A model generated the notes under the pieces. The model saw nothing but the letters and a program-made list of their open reading frames with translations. It searched no databases and was not told where the DNA came from. Shown here piece by piece: positions 8,602 to 17,854 of a stretch of DNA of 64,000 nucleotides (the first letter of the stretch is position 1; the number at the start of each line of letters is the position of its first letter). Source of the stretch: CAIWHR01 sp963773195 (GTDB lineage Bacteria; Pseudomonadota; Gammaproteobacteria; Burkholderiales; Casimicrobiaceae); assembly GCA_963773195.1 (NCBI GenBank), contig CAVZAE010000005.1, forward strand, positions 558,001-622,000, read 5' to 3'. Position numbers and translations under genes: made by a program.

Positions 8602-10089
8602 ATGGCTCCCGACACCCTCGAACGCTCCCTGCCTCCGCTCAAGGATCCGTCTCTGCTGCGCCAGCAGTGCTACCTCGATGGCAAATGGCAGAATGCCGAC
8701 AGCGGCGCCACGCATCCGGTCATCAATCCCGCGACGGGTAAGCTGATCGGCACCTCGCCGATCATGGGCGCCGCCGAAACGAAGCGCGCGATCGCGGCTG
8801 CGAACGCTGCGTGGCCGGCCTGGCGCGACAAGACCGCGAAGGAGCGGAGCGCGATCCTGCGCAAGTGGTTCGAGCTCATGCTTGCCAACGTCGACGACCT
8901 GGCACTCATCCTCACGACGGAGCAAGGGAAGCCGCTCGCAGAATCCAAAGGCGAGGTGACAATCGGCGCGTGGTACGTCGAGTGGTTCGCCGAGGAAGCG
9001 CGGCGCATCTACGGCGACGTCATTCCGACGATTGCGAACGACCGCCGGCTCGTCGTGATCAAGCAGCCGGTCGGCGTTTGCGCAGCGATCACGCCGTGGA
9101 ACTTCCCGTCATCGATGATCACTCGCAAGGTCGCGCCGGCGCTCGCCGCCGGGTGCACTGTCGTGATCAAGCCGGCCGAGGCGACGCCGTTCTCCGCGCT
9201 CGTTCTGGCCGAGCTCGCCCATCGCGCGGGCTTCCCGGCGGGCGTGCTCAATGTGCTGACGGGCGATGCGAAGGCGATCGGCGGCGAGATGTGCGCGAAC
9301 GAGACGGTGCGCAAGCTCTCGTTCACCGGCTCGACCGAAGTCGGCCGGCTCCTGATGAAGCAAGTCGCGCCGACGATCAAGAAGCTCTCGCTCGAGCTCG
9401 GTGGCAACGCGCCGTTCATCGTGTTCGACGACGCCGACCTCGACGCCGCGGCCGACGGCGCGATCATCTCGAAATATCGTAACGCGGGTCAGACCTGCGT
9501 GTGCGCCAACCGACTCTTCGTTCACGACAAGGTCTACGATGCGTTCGCGGCCAAGCTCGCCGATCGCGTCCGCGCGCTGAAGGTCGGCGAAGGCACGCTG
9601 GCCGGTGTCAATCAGGGCCCGCTGATCGACAGGAACGCGCTCGCCAAGGTCGAGGAGCATGTCGCCGATGCGACAGCCCACGGCGCGAAGATCACGACCG
9701 GCGGCAAGCGGCATGCGCTGGGCGGAACGTTCTACGAGCCGACGGTGCTGACCGGCGTCACGCCCGAGATGAAGATCTTCCGGGAGGAAACGTTCGGCCC
9801 GGTCGCGCCGCTGATCCGGTTCGGTTCGGACGCCGAGGTGATTGAGCTTGCGAACCGCACCGAGTTCGGGCTCGCGTCGTACTTCTATTCGCGCGACATC
9901 GGCCGCATCTGGCGCGTCGCGGAGGCGCTCGAGTACGGGATGGTCGGCGTCAATACCGGCCTCATCACGACGGAGGTCGCCCCCTTCGGCGGGGTCAAGC
10001 AGTCGGGGCTCGGTCGGGAGGGCTCAAAGTACGGCATCGACGAGTTCGTCGAAGTGAAGTACGTCGCTTTCGGCGGCCTCGACCGCTAG
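8602..10089 (+). CDS. gabD: NAD(P)-dependent succinate-semialdehyde dehydrogenase
   Basis: 495 residues of the aldehyde dehydrogenase superfamily, closest in motif content to GabD, which oxidises succinate semialdehyde to succinate at the end of GABA degradation. Catalytic residues are in place: Glu265 in LELGGNAP and Cys299 in NAGQTCVCANR; the cofactor region PWNFPSSMITRKVAPALAAG and FTGSTEVGRLL are typical of the SSADH class. The C-terminal EVAPFGGVKQSGLGREGSKY is also class-typical. AGGAA stands about 8 bases before the ATG and a TATAAT 48 bases upstream. The gene stands alone; no GABA transaminase is nearby, so the physiological aldehyde is inferred from family only. Confidence 0.92.
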   Translation: MAPDTLERSLPPLKDPSLLRQQCYLDGKWQNADSGATHPVINPATGKLIGTSPIMGAAETKRAIAAANAAWPAWRDKTAKERSAILRKWFELMLANVDDLALILTTEQGKPLAESKGEVTIGAWYVEWFAEEARRIYGDVIPTIANDRRLVVIKQPVGVCAAITPWNFPSSMITRKVAPALAAGCTVVIKPAEATPFSALVLAELAHRAGFPAGVLNVLTGDAKAIGGEMCANETVRKLSFTGSTEVGRLLMKQVAPTIKKLSLELGGNAPFIVFDDADLDAAADGAIISKYRNAGQTCVCANRLFVHDKVYDAFAAKLADRVRALKVGEGTLAGVNQGPLIDRNALAKVEEHVADATAHGAKITTGGKRHALGGTFYEPTVLTGVTPEMKIFREETFGPVAPLIRFGSDAEVIELANRTEFGLASYFYSRDIGRIWRVAEALEYGMVGVNTGLITTEVAPFGGVKQSGLGREGSKYGIDEFVEVKYVAFGGLDR

Positions 10090-10105
10090 CGTCCGGTCTC
10101 CTGCC

Positions 10106-10132
10106 GGGCCGGCCGGCGATGCCGGACGGCCC
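10106..10132. terminator. Hairpin in the convergent gap after gabD
   Basis: A 12-bp stem with one mismatch (GGGCCGGCCGGC with GCCGGACGGCCC) and a 3-base loop lies 16 bases after the gabD stop. There is no T-run on the plus side, so it is at best a weak or factor-assisted terminator; it sits between convergent genes. Confidence 0.4.
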
Positions 10133-10161
10133 TGTTACCGCTGGAGGATCGGTACTCAGCG

Positions 10162-10428
10162 TCAGAACGTGGGCGCCGGCTCGTCGTCGGCCTTCGCGGC
10201 TTCGGCGACAGCGGGATCCACGATCACCGAGTCGGACACCGTCGACGGCGGCTCCGGCGCACGGTGCGGCGCGGCCGCTATGGCGACCGGAAATGCGTCC
10301 GGCAGGCTCGGGGTCGAAAGGTTGAACCCGGCCCAGTAGCCGAACATTCCCGCTACCACCATGACCAGCAGGGCTTTCTCGCCCGACGTCAGCACGTGGC
10401 CGTTTTCCAGGTTGCCCAATCTCTTCAT
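10162..10428 (-). CDS. Small single-pass membrane protein, unknown function
   Basis: 88 residues that I do not recognise. A short polar N-terminus (MKRLGNLENGHVLTSG) is followed by one hydrophobic helix (EKALLVMVVAGMFGYWAGFN) and a Pro/Ala-rich, acidic tail that ends DDEPAPTF. This looks like an inner-membrane anchored protein with a disordered tail. Support for its being real: a GGAG eight bases before the ATG, and codon use like its neighbours. It is downstream of the Crp-like regulator on the same strand but 200 bases away, and convergent with gabD. Confidence 0.55.
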   Translation of the reverse strand: MKRLGNLENGHVLTSGEKALLVMVVAGMFGYWAGFNLSTPSLPDAFPVAIAAAPHRAPEPPSTVSDSVIVDPAVAEAAKADDEPAPTF

Positions 10429-10628
10429 GATCTACTCCGGCGATTCTCCGGTGCTTGCCTGGGGGCCGGCTCGACAGCGAGCGAACCGGCTTTCCAACCC
10501 CATCGGCTCCGCGCACCGTGCGCGATGTCGATGGCAGCCAGTCTAGGCGCGGGGGCGACGGGAACCGAGGGAGCAATACGGGGCGGAAATGCCGAAAATT
10601 CACATTCCGCGAGGGTACCGGAAAGACC

Positions 10629-11285
10629 CTACCAGCCGGGAGGTGGTTTGCGCAGGATCACGATCGTGCGGTCCTCGACGGCCAGGTAGCCGCCACCGAC
10701 CAGGTCCTTCATGAGGCGGCTGATCATGTCACGCGAGGCTCCGACACGCTCGGCGATGTCCTGCTGCGTAAGCTTCTCGGGCACGAGCAGCCGTCCGTCG
10801 CGCTCGGCGGCCAGCGACAAGAGCAGCCGGACCAGGCGCCCGTAGACATCCGAGAGCGCGAGGCTCTTCACGTTCTCGGTGGCGGAGCGGACGCGCTGGA
10901 TCAGCTTCTCGATCAGGTGGAGCGCGAAATCGGGGTGCGCGAGGATGAACTCGCGAAACTGCGCGCGTGACACGACTGCGCACGTCGTAGGCTCCGCCGT
11001 CATCACCGACGCCGAGCGCGGAGCGCCGTCGAGCGACATCTCGCCCACGTAGTCGCCGGGTCCGTGGAACGCGATCACGACCTCCTTGCCCGCGGCGTTG
11101 CTCGCGTAGACCTTGACCCGCCCGGTCAGGACGATGAAGAGCGAATCACCCTGGTCGCCTTCGTTGATGAGGACCGTGTTCTTCGGGAATTGCCGGATCA
11201 CGCCCGTCGCCGCGATCTGGCGCAGCAGGTCCTGCCCGAGAGGCGCGAGCGGGTCGTGCGGAGCATCGCGACGGAGCGTGGTCAC
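10629..11285 (-). CDS. Crp/Fnr-family transcriptional regulator
   Basis: 218 residues. The N-terminal cyclic-nucleotide-binding-type beta roll runs from about residue 20 to 130 (VLINEGDQGDSLFIVLTGRV, then GPGDYVGEMSLDGAPRSASV), with the long dimerisation helix after it and a C-terminal winged helix whose recognition part is LTQQDIAERVGASRDMISRL. There are no N-terminal cysteines of the FNR iron-sulphur type, so it is not an oxygen sensor of that class. GEMSLDGAPRSASV resembles the phosphate-binding cassette of cAMP receptors, but the ligand cannot be assigned. No clear operon partner; effector and targets unknown. Confidence 0.9.
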   Translation of the reverse strand: MTTLRRDAPHDPLAPLGQDLLRQIAATGVIRQFPKNTVLINEGDQGDSLFIVLTGRVKVYASNAAGKEVVIAFHGPGDYVGEMSLDGAPRSASVMTAEPTTCAVVSRAQFREFILAHPDFALHLIEKLIQRVRSATENVKSLALSDVYGRLVRLLLSLAAERDGRLLVPEKLTQQDIAERVGASRDMISRLMKDLVGGGYLAVEDRTIVILRKPPPGW

Positions 11286-11363
11286 GGCATTGTCACCTGA
11301 AGCGACCGTTCGACATTGTCGCGCGGTCGGGGGTTTCGCGGCAAAGGCTCGATCGGCGCCCGG

Positions 11364-12599
11364 TCATTCGACCTGGCGCAGGTCCTCGATGACCTTGCCG
11401 TCATTGGGCAGTTCCCCGGGCTCGCGAAACGCGACTTCGCCACGCAGCTTGGTCACTTCGCGCATCGTTCCGATGACCGCCTCGACGGCAGGGCGCGGGC
11501 CGGCGGTCTCCGCATGCAGCGTCATGCGATCGGCGCCCCCCGCGTTATCGACGACGAGTCGCGCGCGCCGGATCTCCGGATGCCGGCGCACGACCTCGGC
11601 GACTTGCGAAGGATGCACGAACATCCCTTTCACCTTCGTTGTCTGGTCGGCGCGTCCAAGCCAGCCCTTGATGCGCGCGTTGGTCCGACCGCAGGCGCTG
11701 CGGCCCTCGATGAACGCGGAGAGATCGCCGGTGCCGAAACGGATCAGCGGATAGAGGGTGTTGAAGAGCGTCGTCACGACGACCTCGCCGACCTCGCCCG
11801 GCGCCAGCGGATCGCCGGTGCCGGGACGCACGATCTCGACCAGCACACCCTCGTCGACGACGAGGCCCGCGCGCGCTTCGGTCTCGTAGGCGATCGCGCC
11901 CAGGTCCGCGCTCGCGTAAACCTGGTACGCCGCGATACCGCGCGCACCCAGCGCATCGCGCAGGTTCGGCGGAAACGCCTCACCCGATACCAGTGCCTTG
12001 CGCAGCGACGGCAGCCGGATGCCCTGCTCGTCGGCCTTGTCGAGAATGATCTTGAGGAATGACGGCGTCCCGACGTAACCGTCCGGCGCAAGCTCGGCGA
12101 TCGCCTGCACCTGCTGCTCCGTCTGCCCGGTGCCGGCCGCGACCACCGTGCATCCGAGCGCGTGCGCGCCGGTCTCGAGCATCGATCCGGCCGGCGTGAA
12201 GTGATAGGAGAACGTGTTATGGACCAGATCGCCGGCACGGAAGCCCGCGGCGAACAGCGAGCGCGCGAGGCGCCAATGATCGGGCCGCCGGCTTTCCAGC
12301 TCGTAAATCGGGCCCGGTGAAGCGAACATGCGCGCCGCTTCGCCGCGCGCGAGCGCAGCGAAGCCGCCGAAGGGACGCGCCGCCCTCTGCAGCTCGAGGA
12401 GCTCGGACTTGCGGGTGACCGGCAGCCGCGCCAGCGCCGCGCGCGAGGTCACGGCGGCAGCGTCGATGCCGGCGAGAATGCGCGCGAAGGCCGGCGCGTG
12501 CGTCTTCGCATGGACGAGCTGGCGCGGCAGCGCCGCCAGCAGCGCCCGCTCGCGCACCTCGGGATCGCGTGTCTCGAGCGTGTCGAAATGCTCGGTCAC
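11364..12599 (-). CDS. Phenylacetate-CoA ligase-like AMP-forming ligase
   Basis: 411 residues of the ANL superfamily, in the PaaK-like branch: compact N-terminus, no classical TSGTTGxPKG loop, instead an ASPGPIYELES loop, followed by FSYHFTPAGSMLETGAHALG, YVGTPSFLKIIL and the domain-closing YPLIRFGTGDLSAF. The C-terminal lid contains GRADQTTKVKGMFVHPSQVA, as in PaaK. It should activate an aromatic or other carboxylic acid to its CoA thioester with ATP. It begins with GTG, 67 bases after livF, and closes the liv-type cluster that starts with another acyl-CoA ligase, which suggests uptake coupled to CoA activation of the same acid. The substrate is not identifiable from sequence. Confidence 0.82.
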   Translation of the reverse strand: MTEHFDTLETRDPEVRERALLAALPRQLVHAKTHAPAFARILAGIDAAAVTSRAALARLPVTRKSELLELQRAARPFGGFAALARGEAARMFASPGPIYELESRRPDHWRLARSLFAAGFRAGDLVHNTFSYHFTPAGSMLETGAHALGCTVVAAGTGQTEQQVQAIAELAPDGYVGTPSFLKIILDKADEQGIRLPSLRKALVSGEAFPPNLRDALGARGIAAYQVYASADLGAIAYETEARAGLVVDEGVLVEIVRPGTGDPLAPGEVGEVVVTTLFNTLYPLIRFGTGDLSAFIEGRSACGRTNARIKGWLGRADQTTKVKGMFVHPSQVAEVVRRHPEIRRARLVVDNAGGADRMTLHAETAGPRPAVEAVIGTMREVTKLRGEVAFREPGELPNDGKVIEDLRQVE

Positions 12600-12666
12600 A
12601 AATGAGGCCCGGCGCCCGGCACATGCGCGCCGCGAATGCCGCGTCGCGCGGAGCCACGCCGAATGG

Positions 12667-13512
12667 TCAAGCCAACCATCGTTTCCTGCGGCGGTAGTGC
12701 TTGACGTCGCGGAAGCTCTTGCGCCCCGCCGTCGAAAGCCCGAGGTAGAACTCCTTCACGTCTTCGTTCTGCGCGAGGCTTGCCGCCTCTCCATCCATCA
12801 CGACGCGGCCGTTCTCGAGGATGTACCCGTAGTTCGCATAGCGCAGCGCGACCATCGTGTTCTGCTCCGCCAGCAGGAACGACACGCGCTCTTCGCGGTT
12901 GAGACTGCGGACGATCTCGAAGATCTCCTCGACGATCTGCGGCGCGAGCCCCATCGACGGCTCGTCCAGCAGGATCATCGACGGATGCGCCATCAGCGCA
13001 CGGCCGACCGCTGTCATCTGCTGTTCGCCACCGGACGTGTAGCCCGAGAGGCTCGCGCGGCGCTCCTTCAGACGCGGGAAGTAGTGATAGACACGCTCCA
13101 GCTCGGCCCGCATGGCCGGGCGCGAGCCACCGCGCGTGTAGGCGCCGGTCAGAAGGTTCTCCTCGACCGTCAGGTGAGCGAAGCAGTGTCGCCCTTCCAT
13201 CACCTGGCACACGCCCATTTTCACGAGATCGTTCGGCGTGAGCTTGTCGACGCGCGCGCCGCGGAACTCGATCGTTCCCTTTGTGACGTCACCGCGCTCG
13301 GCCGCGAGCAGGTTCGAGATCGACTTCAGCGTCGTGCTCTTGCCCGCGCCGTTCGCGCCGAGCAACGCGACGATACCCCCCTCGGACACTTCGAGCGAGA
13401 CGCCCTTGAGCACGAGGATGACGTGATCGTAGATCACCTCGATGTTGTTGACCGAGAGCATGGCCCGCGCCGCCGTGGGGGCGGCGGCGGGTGATGCGGA
13501 AGCGGAGCTCAT
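12667..13512 (-). CDS. livF: Branched-chain amino acid-type ABC transporter ATP-binding protein LivF
   Basis: 281 residues. Walker A GANGAGKST, signature motif TSGGEQQ (T where most have L), Walker B MILLDEPSMG and the LAEQN switch histidine replaced by the LivF-typical Gln segment. It is the second nucleotide-binding subunit that powers the LivHM permease. The ATG chosen gives a 17-residue Ala/Ser-rich extension before MLSVNNIEVIYD, which is itself a possible start; neither has a strong ribosome-binding site. The gene follows the binding-protein gene after about 90 bases rich in hairpins. Confidence 0.88.
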   Translation of the reverse strand: MSSASASPAAAPTAARAMLSVNNIEVIYDHVILVLKGVSLEVSEGGIVALLGANGAGKSTTLKSISNLLAAERGDVTKGTIEFRGARVDKLTPNDLVKMGVCQVMEGRHCFAHLTVEENLLTGAYTRGGSRPAMRAELERVYHYFPRLKERRASLSGYTSGGEQQMTAVGRALMAHPSMILLDEPSMGLAPQIVEEIFEIVRSLNREERVSFLLAEQNTMVALRYANYGYILENGRVVMDGEAASLAQNEDVKEFYLGLSTAGRKSFRDVKHYRRRKRWLA

Positions 13513-13538
13513 GGTGGCGTACGGCCGGCAGCGTGCCC

Positions 13539-13600
13539 GGAGCCGCCCAAGAGTCGCACGGGCGGCTCCCGCGAAGCGGGACGGGAGTGCTGGACTCCCG
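13539..13600 (-). promoter_or_regulatory. Cluster of three hairpins between binding-protein gene and livF
   Basis: Immediately after the substrate-binding protein stop there are three stems in a row: 13582-13600 (CGGGAGT with ACTCCCG), 13568-13580 (CCCGC with GCGGG) and 13539-13569 (perfect 10-bp GGAGCCGCCC with GGGCGGCTCC, 11-base loop). No T-run follows. This resembles structures that protect the 3' end of binding-protein mRNA or partly stop transcription, giving more binding protein than ATPase. Confidence 0.55.
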
Positions 13601-13601
13601 C

Positions 13602-14912
13602 TCAGTAGTCCTTGCCGCAGTCGCGCGGCGTGATCTTCTTCTCCGCGGCATACTTGCCCGCGGTCTCCTCGACCATCTTGCGCACCATGTCGCGATCGCC
13701 GGCCATGAACGGCGTCACCTGCTTGAAGCCACTGCCGGTCCACTGCTGGAACTTGACCATGCCCGAGCCCTCGTGGTCGGCGCAGCTGGTCTTGATCGGC
13801 GGGAACAGTCCACCTGCGCCAAGTTCCTTGATCCGCGCCTCGGTGAGGTTCAAATGCTCGAAGCCCCAGCGCAGCTGCTCGGGGGTCATCACCTTGCCCT
13901 TGCCGTACTTCGCCTGTGCGACACGGAGCGCCTCGACCACGATCATTCCGTAGACGACGCCGCGCGTATACATCACGTTGCCGAGCCGCGTCGGATCCTC
14001 GAGGTTGCCTTTGCCTGCACCGTAAACCTTGGTCTTGATGTCCTGCATCACCGGGAAGCCGGTGCCGCTCGCGGTGAACGACGCGCTGACATAGCCCTTC
14101 GAGGCGTCGCCCGCGGGAATCACGTCCTCCTCCGAGCCGGCCCACCAGACACCCAATAGCTTGTCGCGCGGGTAGCCGAACTTCGCCGCCGTCTTCAGCG
14201 CAACGGTGCTCATGACGCCATAAGTCCACATGATGACGTAGTCGGGCTTCGCCTGGCGGATCTGCAGCCACTGCGATTCCATCGTCTGCCCGGGCGGCGT
14301 GACGGGGATCTTCAGTACTTCGAAGCCGAGCTTCGCGGCGAGCGCGTCGAGCACTGGAATCGGCTCCTTGCCATACGCGGAGTCGTGGTAGAGGAACGCG
14401 ATCTTCTTGCCCTTGAGCTTGTCCGCGCCGCCCTCCTTCTGGCTCAGATAGGCGATCATCGCCGCCATCTGGTCCCAGTAAGTCGTGCCGAGCGGAAAGA
14501 CCCAGTCGTAAATGCGACCGTCGGCCGAGCTCGCAAGGCCGTAACCGAACGTCGTCATCGGGATCTTGTCCTGTGCCACGCGGTCGAACAGCCCGTAGGC
14601 GATTCCCGTCGACAGCGGCTCGGCGGTCGATGCCCCGCCATATTTCTTCTTCAGTCGCTCGTAGCACTCGACGCCTTTCGAGGCGTTGTACTCGGTTTCG
14701 CACTCCTCCCAGCGCAGCTGCACGCCGTTGACGCCACCGGTCATGTTGACGAGTGTCCAGTAGTCGATCGCGCCGCCGTAGTAGCCGGAGCCACCGGCGG
14801 CGTACGGGCCCACCCGGTACGACAGCACCGGAATGAACTGATCGTTTTGCGCCGCCGCCGCGGCGGACGCCGCGAGCAGCGCGATGCCCAGCAATGCCTT
14901 CACCCCTGTCAT
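13602..14912 (-). CDS. ABC transporter substrate-binding protein, branched-chain amino acid (LivJ/LivK) type
   Basis: 436 residues with signal peptide MTGVKALLGIALLAASAAAA and cleavage near AAAQN. The mature part is a type I periplasmic binding fold (GGVNGVQLRWEECETEYNAS, KIAFLYHDSAYGKEPIPVLD, QAKPDYVIMWTYGVMSTVAL). It is somewhat longer than LivJ and has ligand-region residues unlike leucine-binding proteins, in line with the many family members that bind aromatic or aliphatic acids, amides or other organic acids. It lies in the middle of the liv gene run (livG, livH, livM, this gene, livF), flanked by two acyl-CoA ligases. An organic acid ligand is likely but not proved. Confidence 0.88.
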   Translation of the reverse strand: MTGVKALLGIALLAASAAAAAQNDQFIPVLSYRVGPYAAGGSGYYGGAIDYWTLVNMTGGVNGVQLRWEECETEYNASKGVECYERLKKKYGGASTAEPLSTGIAYGLFDRVAQDKIPMTTFGYGLASSADGRIYDWVFPLGTTYWDQMAAMIAYLSQKEGGADKLKGKKIAFLYHDSAYGKEPIPVLDALAAKLGFEVLKIPVTPPGQTMESQWLQIRQAKPDYVIMWTYGVMSTVALKTAAKFGYPRDKLLGVWWAGSEEDVIPAGDASKGYVSASFTASGTGFPVMQDIKTKVYGAGKGNLEDPTRLGNVMYTRGVVYGMIVVEALRVAQAKYGKGKVMTPEQLRWGFEHLNLTEARIKELGAGGLFPPIKTSCADHEGSGMVKFQQWTGSGFKQVTPFMAGDRDMVRKMVEETAGKYAAEKKITPRDCGKDY

Positions 14913-15053
14913 GGGACGCTCCTCCTCAAGGTACCGCGTATACGTCGCCGGTGCCGCGGCCGCACGCCAAAGGTCTGGCCGTCCGCTCCTGCCAGCGCGG
15001 CCATTCTACCGCCGGACCGGGGTCGCGCCATCTCGCGGCGCCCGGCGGACGCC

Positions 15054-16131
15054 CTAGTGCGGGAACGGCCACAACCGCAGCTTCTCCTTTGCGACCTGCC
15101 AAAGCCGGGCGAGTCCATGCGGCTCGACGATCAGGATGAGGATGATGATCGCGCCGAACACCATGAACTCGAGATTGGAGATCGTGCTCTCGGCGATGTG
15201 CAGGCCGAGCCCGCTGTCGAGAAAGCGCACGGTCACGCTCAGCAGCACGGGCAACAACGCGACGAACGCGCTGCCGAGAAACGAGCCCAGGATCGTGCCG
15301 ACACCGCCGATGATCACCATGAACAGGATGCGGAACGACAGGTCAAGGCTGTAGGCCTCCGGCTCGACGGTGCCGAGATAGGCATAGGCGAACAGCGCAC
15401 CGGCGACGCCGCAGTAGAAGGAGCTGACGGCGAAGGCCAGGAGCTTGGCGTGCATCAGCCGGATGCCGATGACCTCGGCCGCGACGTCCATGTCGCGCAC
15501 CGCCATCCACGATCGGCCGACGTTGCCGCGTGCCATGTTCTTCGCGGCAAGGGCCATCACGGCGACGATCGACAGCACGAGGAGGTATTTGGCCGCCGGC
15601 GTCTCGAACGCATAGCCCAGGATCACGATCTTCTGTGCCGTGATGACGCCCGACGAGCTGTAGTTGCTCACCCATCCCACCTTCGTCAGGAACCACAGGA
15701 TGAAGAATTGCGCGGCGAGCGTGGCGACCGCGAGGTAGAAGCCGCGGATGCGCAGACTCGGCAGGCCGAACAGGATGCCGACCAGCGCCGCGACGACGCC
15801 GCCGCCGGCGAAGGCGACCAGGATCGGCATCCCCGGGACGCGCAGCATGAAGTTGTACGAGGCGAACGCGCCGACCGCCATGAAGGCCGCGCTGCCGAGA
15901 GAGAGCTGGCCCGCGTAGCCGGTCAGGACGTTGAGGCCCAGCGCAGCGAGCGACAGGATCAGGAACGGGATGAGGATCCCGGTGAACAGGTACGGTGTAG
16001 CGGTGAACGGGACGACGATGAACGCGACGAGCAGGATCACTGGCGATCGCGATCCGGTCCTGCCGAATCGGAAAGATCGCAGCGTCCGCCTGGTAGGACG
16101 CCTTGAACTGCCCGGCCTCGCGATAGAACAT
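15054..16131 (-). CDS. livM: Branched-chain amino acid-type ABC permease LivM, probable frame break near 16041
   Basis: The uninterrupted frame from the GTG at 16040 gives 328 residues with the LivM core: LSLAALGLNVLTGYAGQLSL, PSLRIRGFYLAVATLAAQFF and the conserved cytoplasmic loop GRSWMAVRDMDVAAEVIGI. Just upstream, in the next frame, MFYREAGQFKASYQADAAIF continues PIRQDRIAIA, which is the usual N-terminus of this LivM subgroup. One inserted base (or two lost) at about 16041 would join RIAIA to VILLVAFIVVPF. I therefore draw the gene from that ATG. If the break is real, the shorter GTG-started protein still keeps all the core helices. The gene lies 20 bases after livH. Confidence 0.8.
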
Positions 16132-16151
16132 GACGTCCGCCGGCCGCTAGC

Positions 16152-17045
16152 TCATACCCGCCGGATGATCTTCTCGCCGAACAGGCCCTCGGGCCGGAAC
16201 AGCAGGAAGACGAGCGCGAGCACGTACGGAAACCAGCCCTCGATGCCGCCGCCGACAAACGGCCCCAGGTAGACCTCGGCCAGCTTCTCGGTGGCACCGA
16301 TGATGAGACCGCCGACGATCGCGCCCGGGATCGAATCGAAGCCGCCCAGAATCAGCACCGGCAGCGCCTTCAGCGCGACGAACGTGAGCGCGTACTGCAC
16401 GCCGTTGCGCGCCCCCCACAGGAGGCCGGAGACGAGCGCCACCGCTCCGGCGACCGCCCACACGATCGCCCAGATCTGCTGCAGGGGAATACCGACGGCG
16501 AGCGCCGCCTGGTGGTCGTCGGCCACGGCGCGCAGCGCGCGGCCGATCCGCGTGCGGCTGAAGAAGAGTGCGAGCGCCGTCACGAGGATCGCCGCCACGC
16601 CGGCTGCAACGAGGTCGAATTTCGACACGTTCACGCCCGTCGCGTCGCTAAGCCACGCGATGGGCTCGTCCTGCAGCCCGAGCTCGAGCCCGCGCACGTT
16701 GGCGCCCCACATCATCTGCGCCAGGCCTTCGATGAAGAACGTGAGGCCGATCGTCGCCATGAACAGCGTGATCTGCGGCTGGTTGACGAGCGGACGCAGC
16801 ACGATGCGCTCGATCAGCAGCGCGAGCACGATCATCGCGGCGAGCGTCGCCGGGACGGATAGCCACCACGGCAGCCCGAGCTCGAGCAGGCCGACGTACG
16901 TCAGCGCCGCGAAGAACACCATCGCGCCCTGCGCGAAGTTGAACACGCCGGAGGCCTTGTAGATCAGCACGAAACCGAGCGCGACCAACGAATACATCAC
17001 GCCCGAGAGCAGGCCGCCGATCAGGACTTCGAAGAAGAAGGACAT
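16152..17045 (-). CDS. livH: Branched-chain amino acid-type ABC permease LivH
   Basis: 297 residues, about eight membrane segments. The N-terminus FFFEVLIGGLLSGVMYSLVA with LGFVLIYKASGVFNFAQGAM is the LivH signature, and the coupling loop FFSRTRIGRALRAVADDHQA with ALAVGIP is intact. It forms the transmembrane pore with LivM. The gene lies 10 bases after livG and 20 before livM, consistent with one transcript. Confidence 0.93.
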   Translation of the reverse strand: MSFFFEVLIGGLLSGVMYSLVALGFVLIYKASGVFNFAQGAMVFFAALTYVGLLELGLPWWLSVPATLAAMIVLALLIERIVLRPLVNQPQITLFMATIGLTFFIEGLAQMMWGANVRGLELGLQDEPIAWLSDATGVNVSKFDLVAAGVAAILVTALALFFSRTRIGRALRAVADDHQAALAVGIPLQQIWAIVWAVAGAVALVSGLLWGARNGVQYALTFVALKALPVLILGGFDSIPGAIVGGLIIGATEKLAEVYLGPFVGGGIEGWFPYVLALVFLLFRPEGLFGEKIIRRV

Positions 17046-17055
17046 GTCGAATCCG

Positions 17056-17847
17056 TCAATGGGCGACGCCGAGATAGGCGTCGATCACCGTCTGGTTGGC
17101 GCGGATCTCTTCCGGCGCGCCGTCGCCGATCTTCCGACCGTAGTCGAGCACGACCACGCGGTCGGAGATGTCCATCACGACGCCCATGTCGTGTTCGATC
17201 AGCACGATCGTCGTGCCGTATTGCTCGTTGACGTCGAGCACGAACCGGCACATGTCCTGTTTCTCCTCGACGTTCATGCCGGCCATCGGCTCGTCGAGCA
17301 GCAGGAGCGAGGGCTCCGCCGCGAGGGCGCGAGCAAGCTCGACCCGCTTCTGCAGGCCGTACGGCAGCCGGCCGACCGGCGTCTTGCGGATGTGCTGGAT
17401 CTCGAGGAAGTCGATCACTTCCTCGACCTTGCGCCGGTGCTCGAGCTCCTCGCGCCTGGCGCGGCCCAGCCAGATCGCCTGTTCGACGAAAGTCGCCTTC
17501 ATCATGAGATTGCGGCCGGTCATGATGTTGTCGAGCACGCTCATGCCGCGGAACAGCGCGATGTTCTGGAACGTCCGCGCAATGCCGTGCGCCGCTGCGT
17601 CGTGGGTGTCCATGTCGCGCCGCACCTTGCCGCGGAACGTGATCGTGCCCTGCTGCGGGCGATACACCCCGTTGATGACGTTCAGCATCGAGCTCTTGCC
17701 GGCGCCGTTCGGGCCGATGATCGCGCGGATCTCGTGCTCGCGAACGTCGAAGCTGATGTCGGTCAGCGCCCGCACGCCGCCAAACGACAGCGAGATGCGC
17801 TCGAGTGCGAGCATCACGTCGCCGGTCGTGCGGCCGCCGCTGGCCAT
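17056..17847 (-). CDS. livG: Branched-chain amino acid-type ABC transporter ATP-binding protein LivG
   Basis: 263 residues. Walker A GPNGAGKSS, Q-loop FQNIALF, signature LPYGLQKRVELARAL (LPYG in place of LSGG is normal for LivG), Walker B LLLLDEPMAGMN and switch IEHDMGVVM. It is the partner ATPase to LivF. The frame is open well upstream into the ligase gene, but the ATG before ASGGRTTGD lies 7 bases after the ligase stop and precedes the conserved start; an internal ATG (LALERISLSFGG) is also possible. The tight spacing to the acyl-CoA ligase indicates one operon. Confidence 0.9.
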   Translation of the reverse strand: MASGGRTTGDVMLALERISLSFGGVRALTDISFDVREHEIRAIIGPNGAGKSSMLNVINGVYRPQQGTITFRGKVRRDMDTHDAAAHGIARTFQNIALFRGMSVLDNIMTGRNLMMKATFVEQAIWLGRARREELEHRRKVEEVIDFLEIQHIRKTPVGRLPYGLQKRVELARALAAEPSLLLLDEPMAGMNVEEKQDMCRFVLDVNEQYGTTIVLIEHDMGVVMDISDRVVVLDYGRKIGDGAPEEIRANQTVIDAYLGVAH

Positions 17848-17854
17848 GACGATG

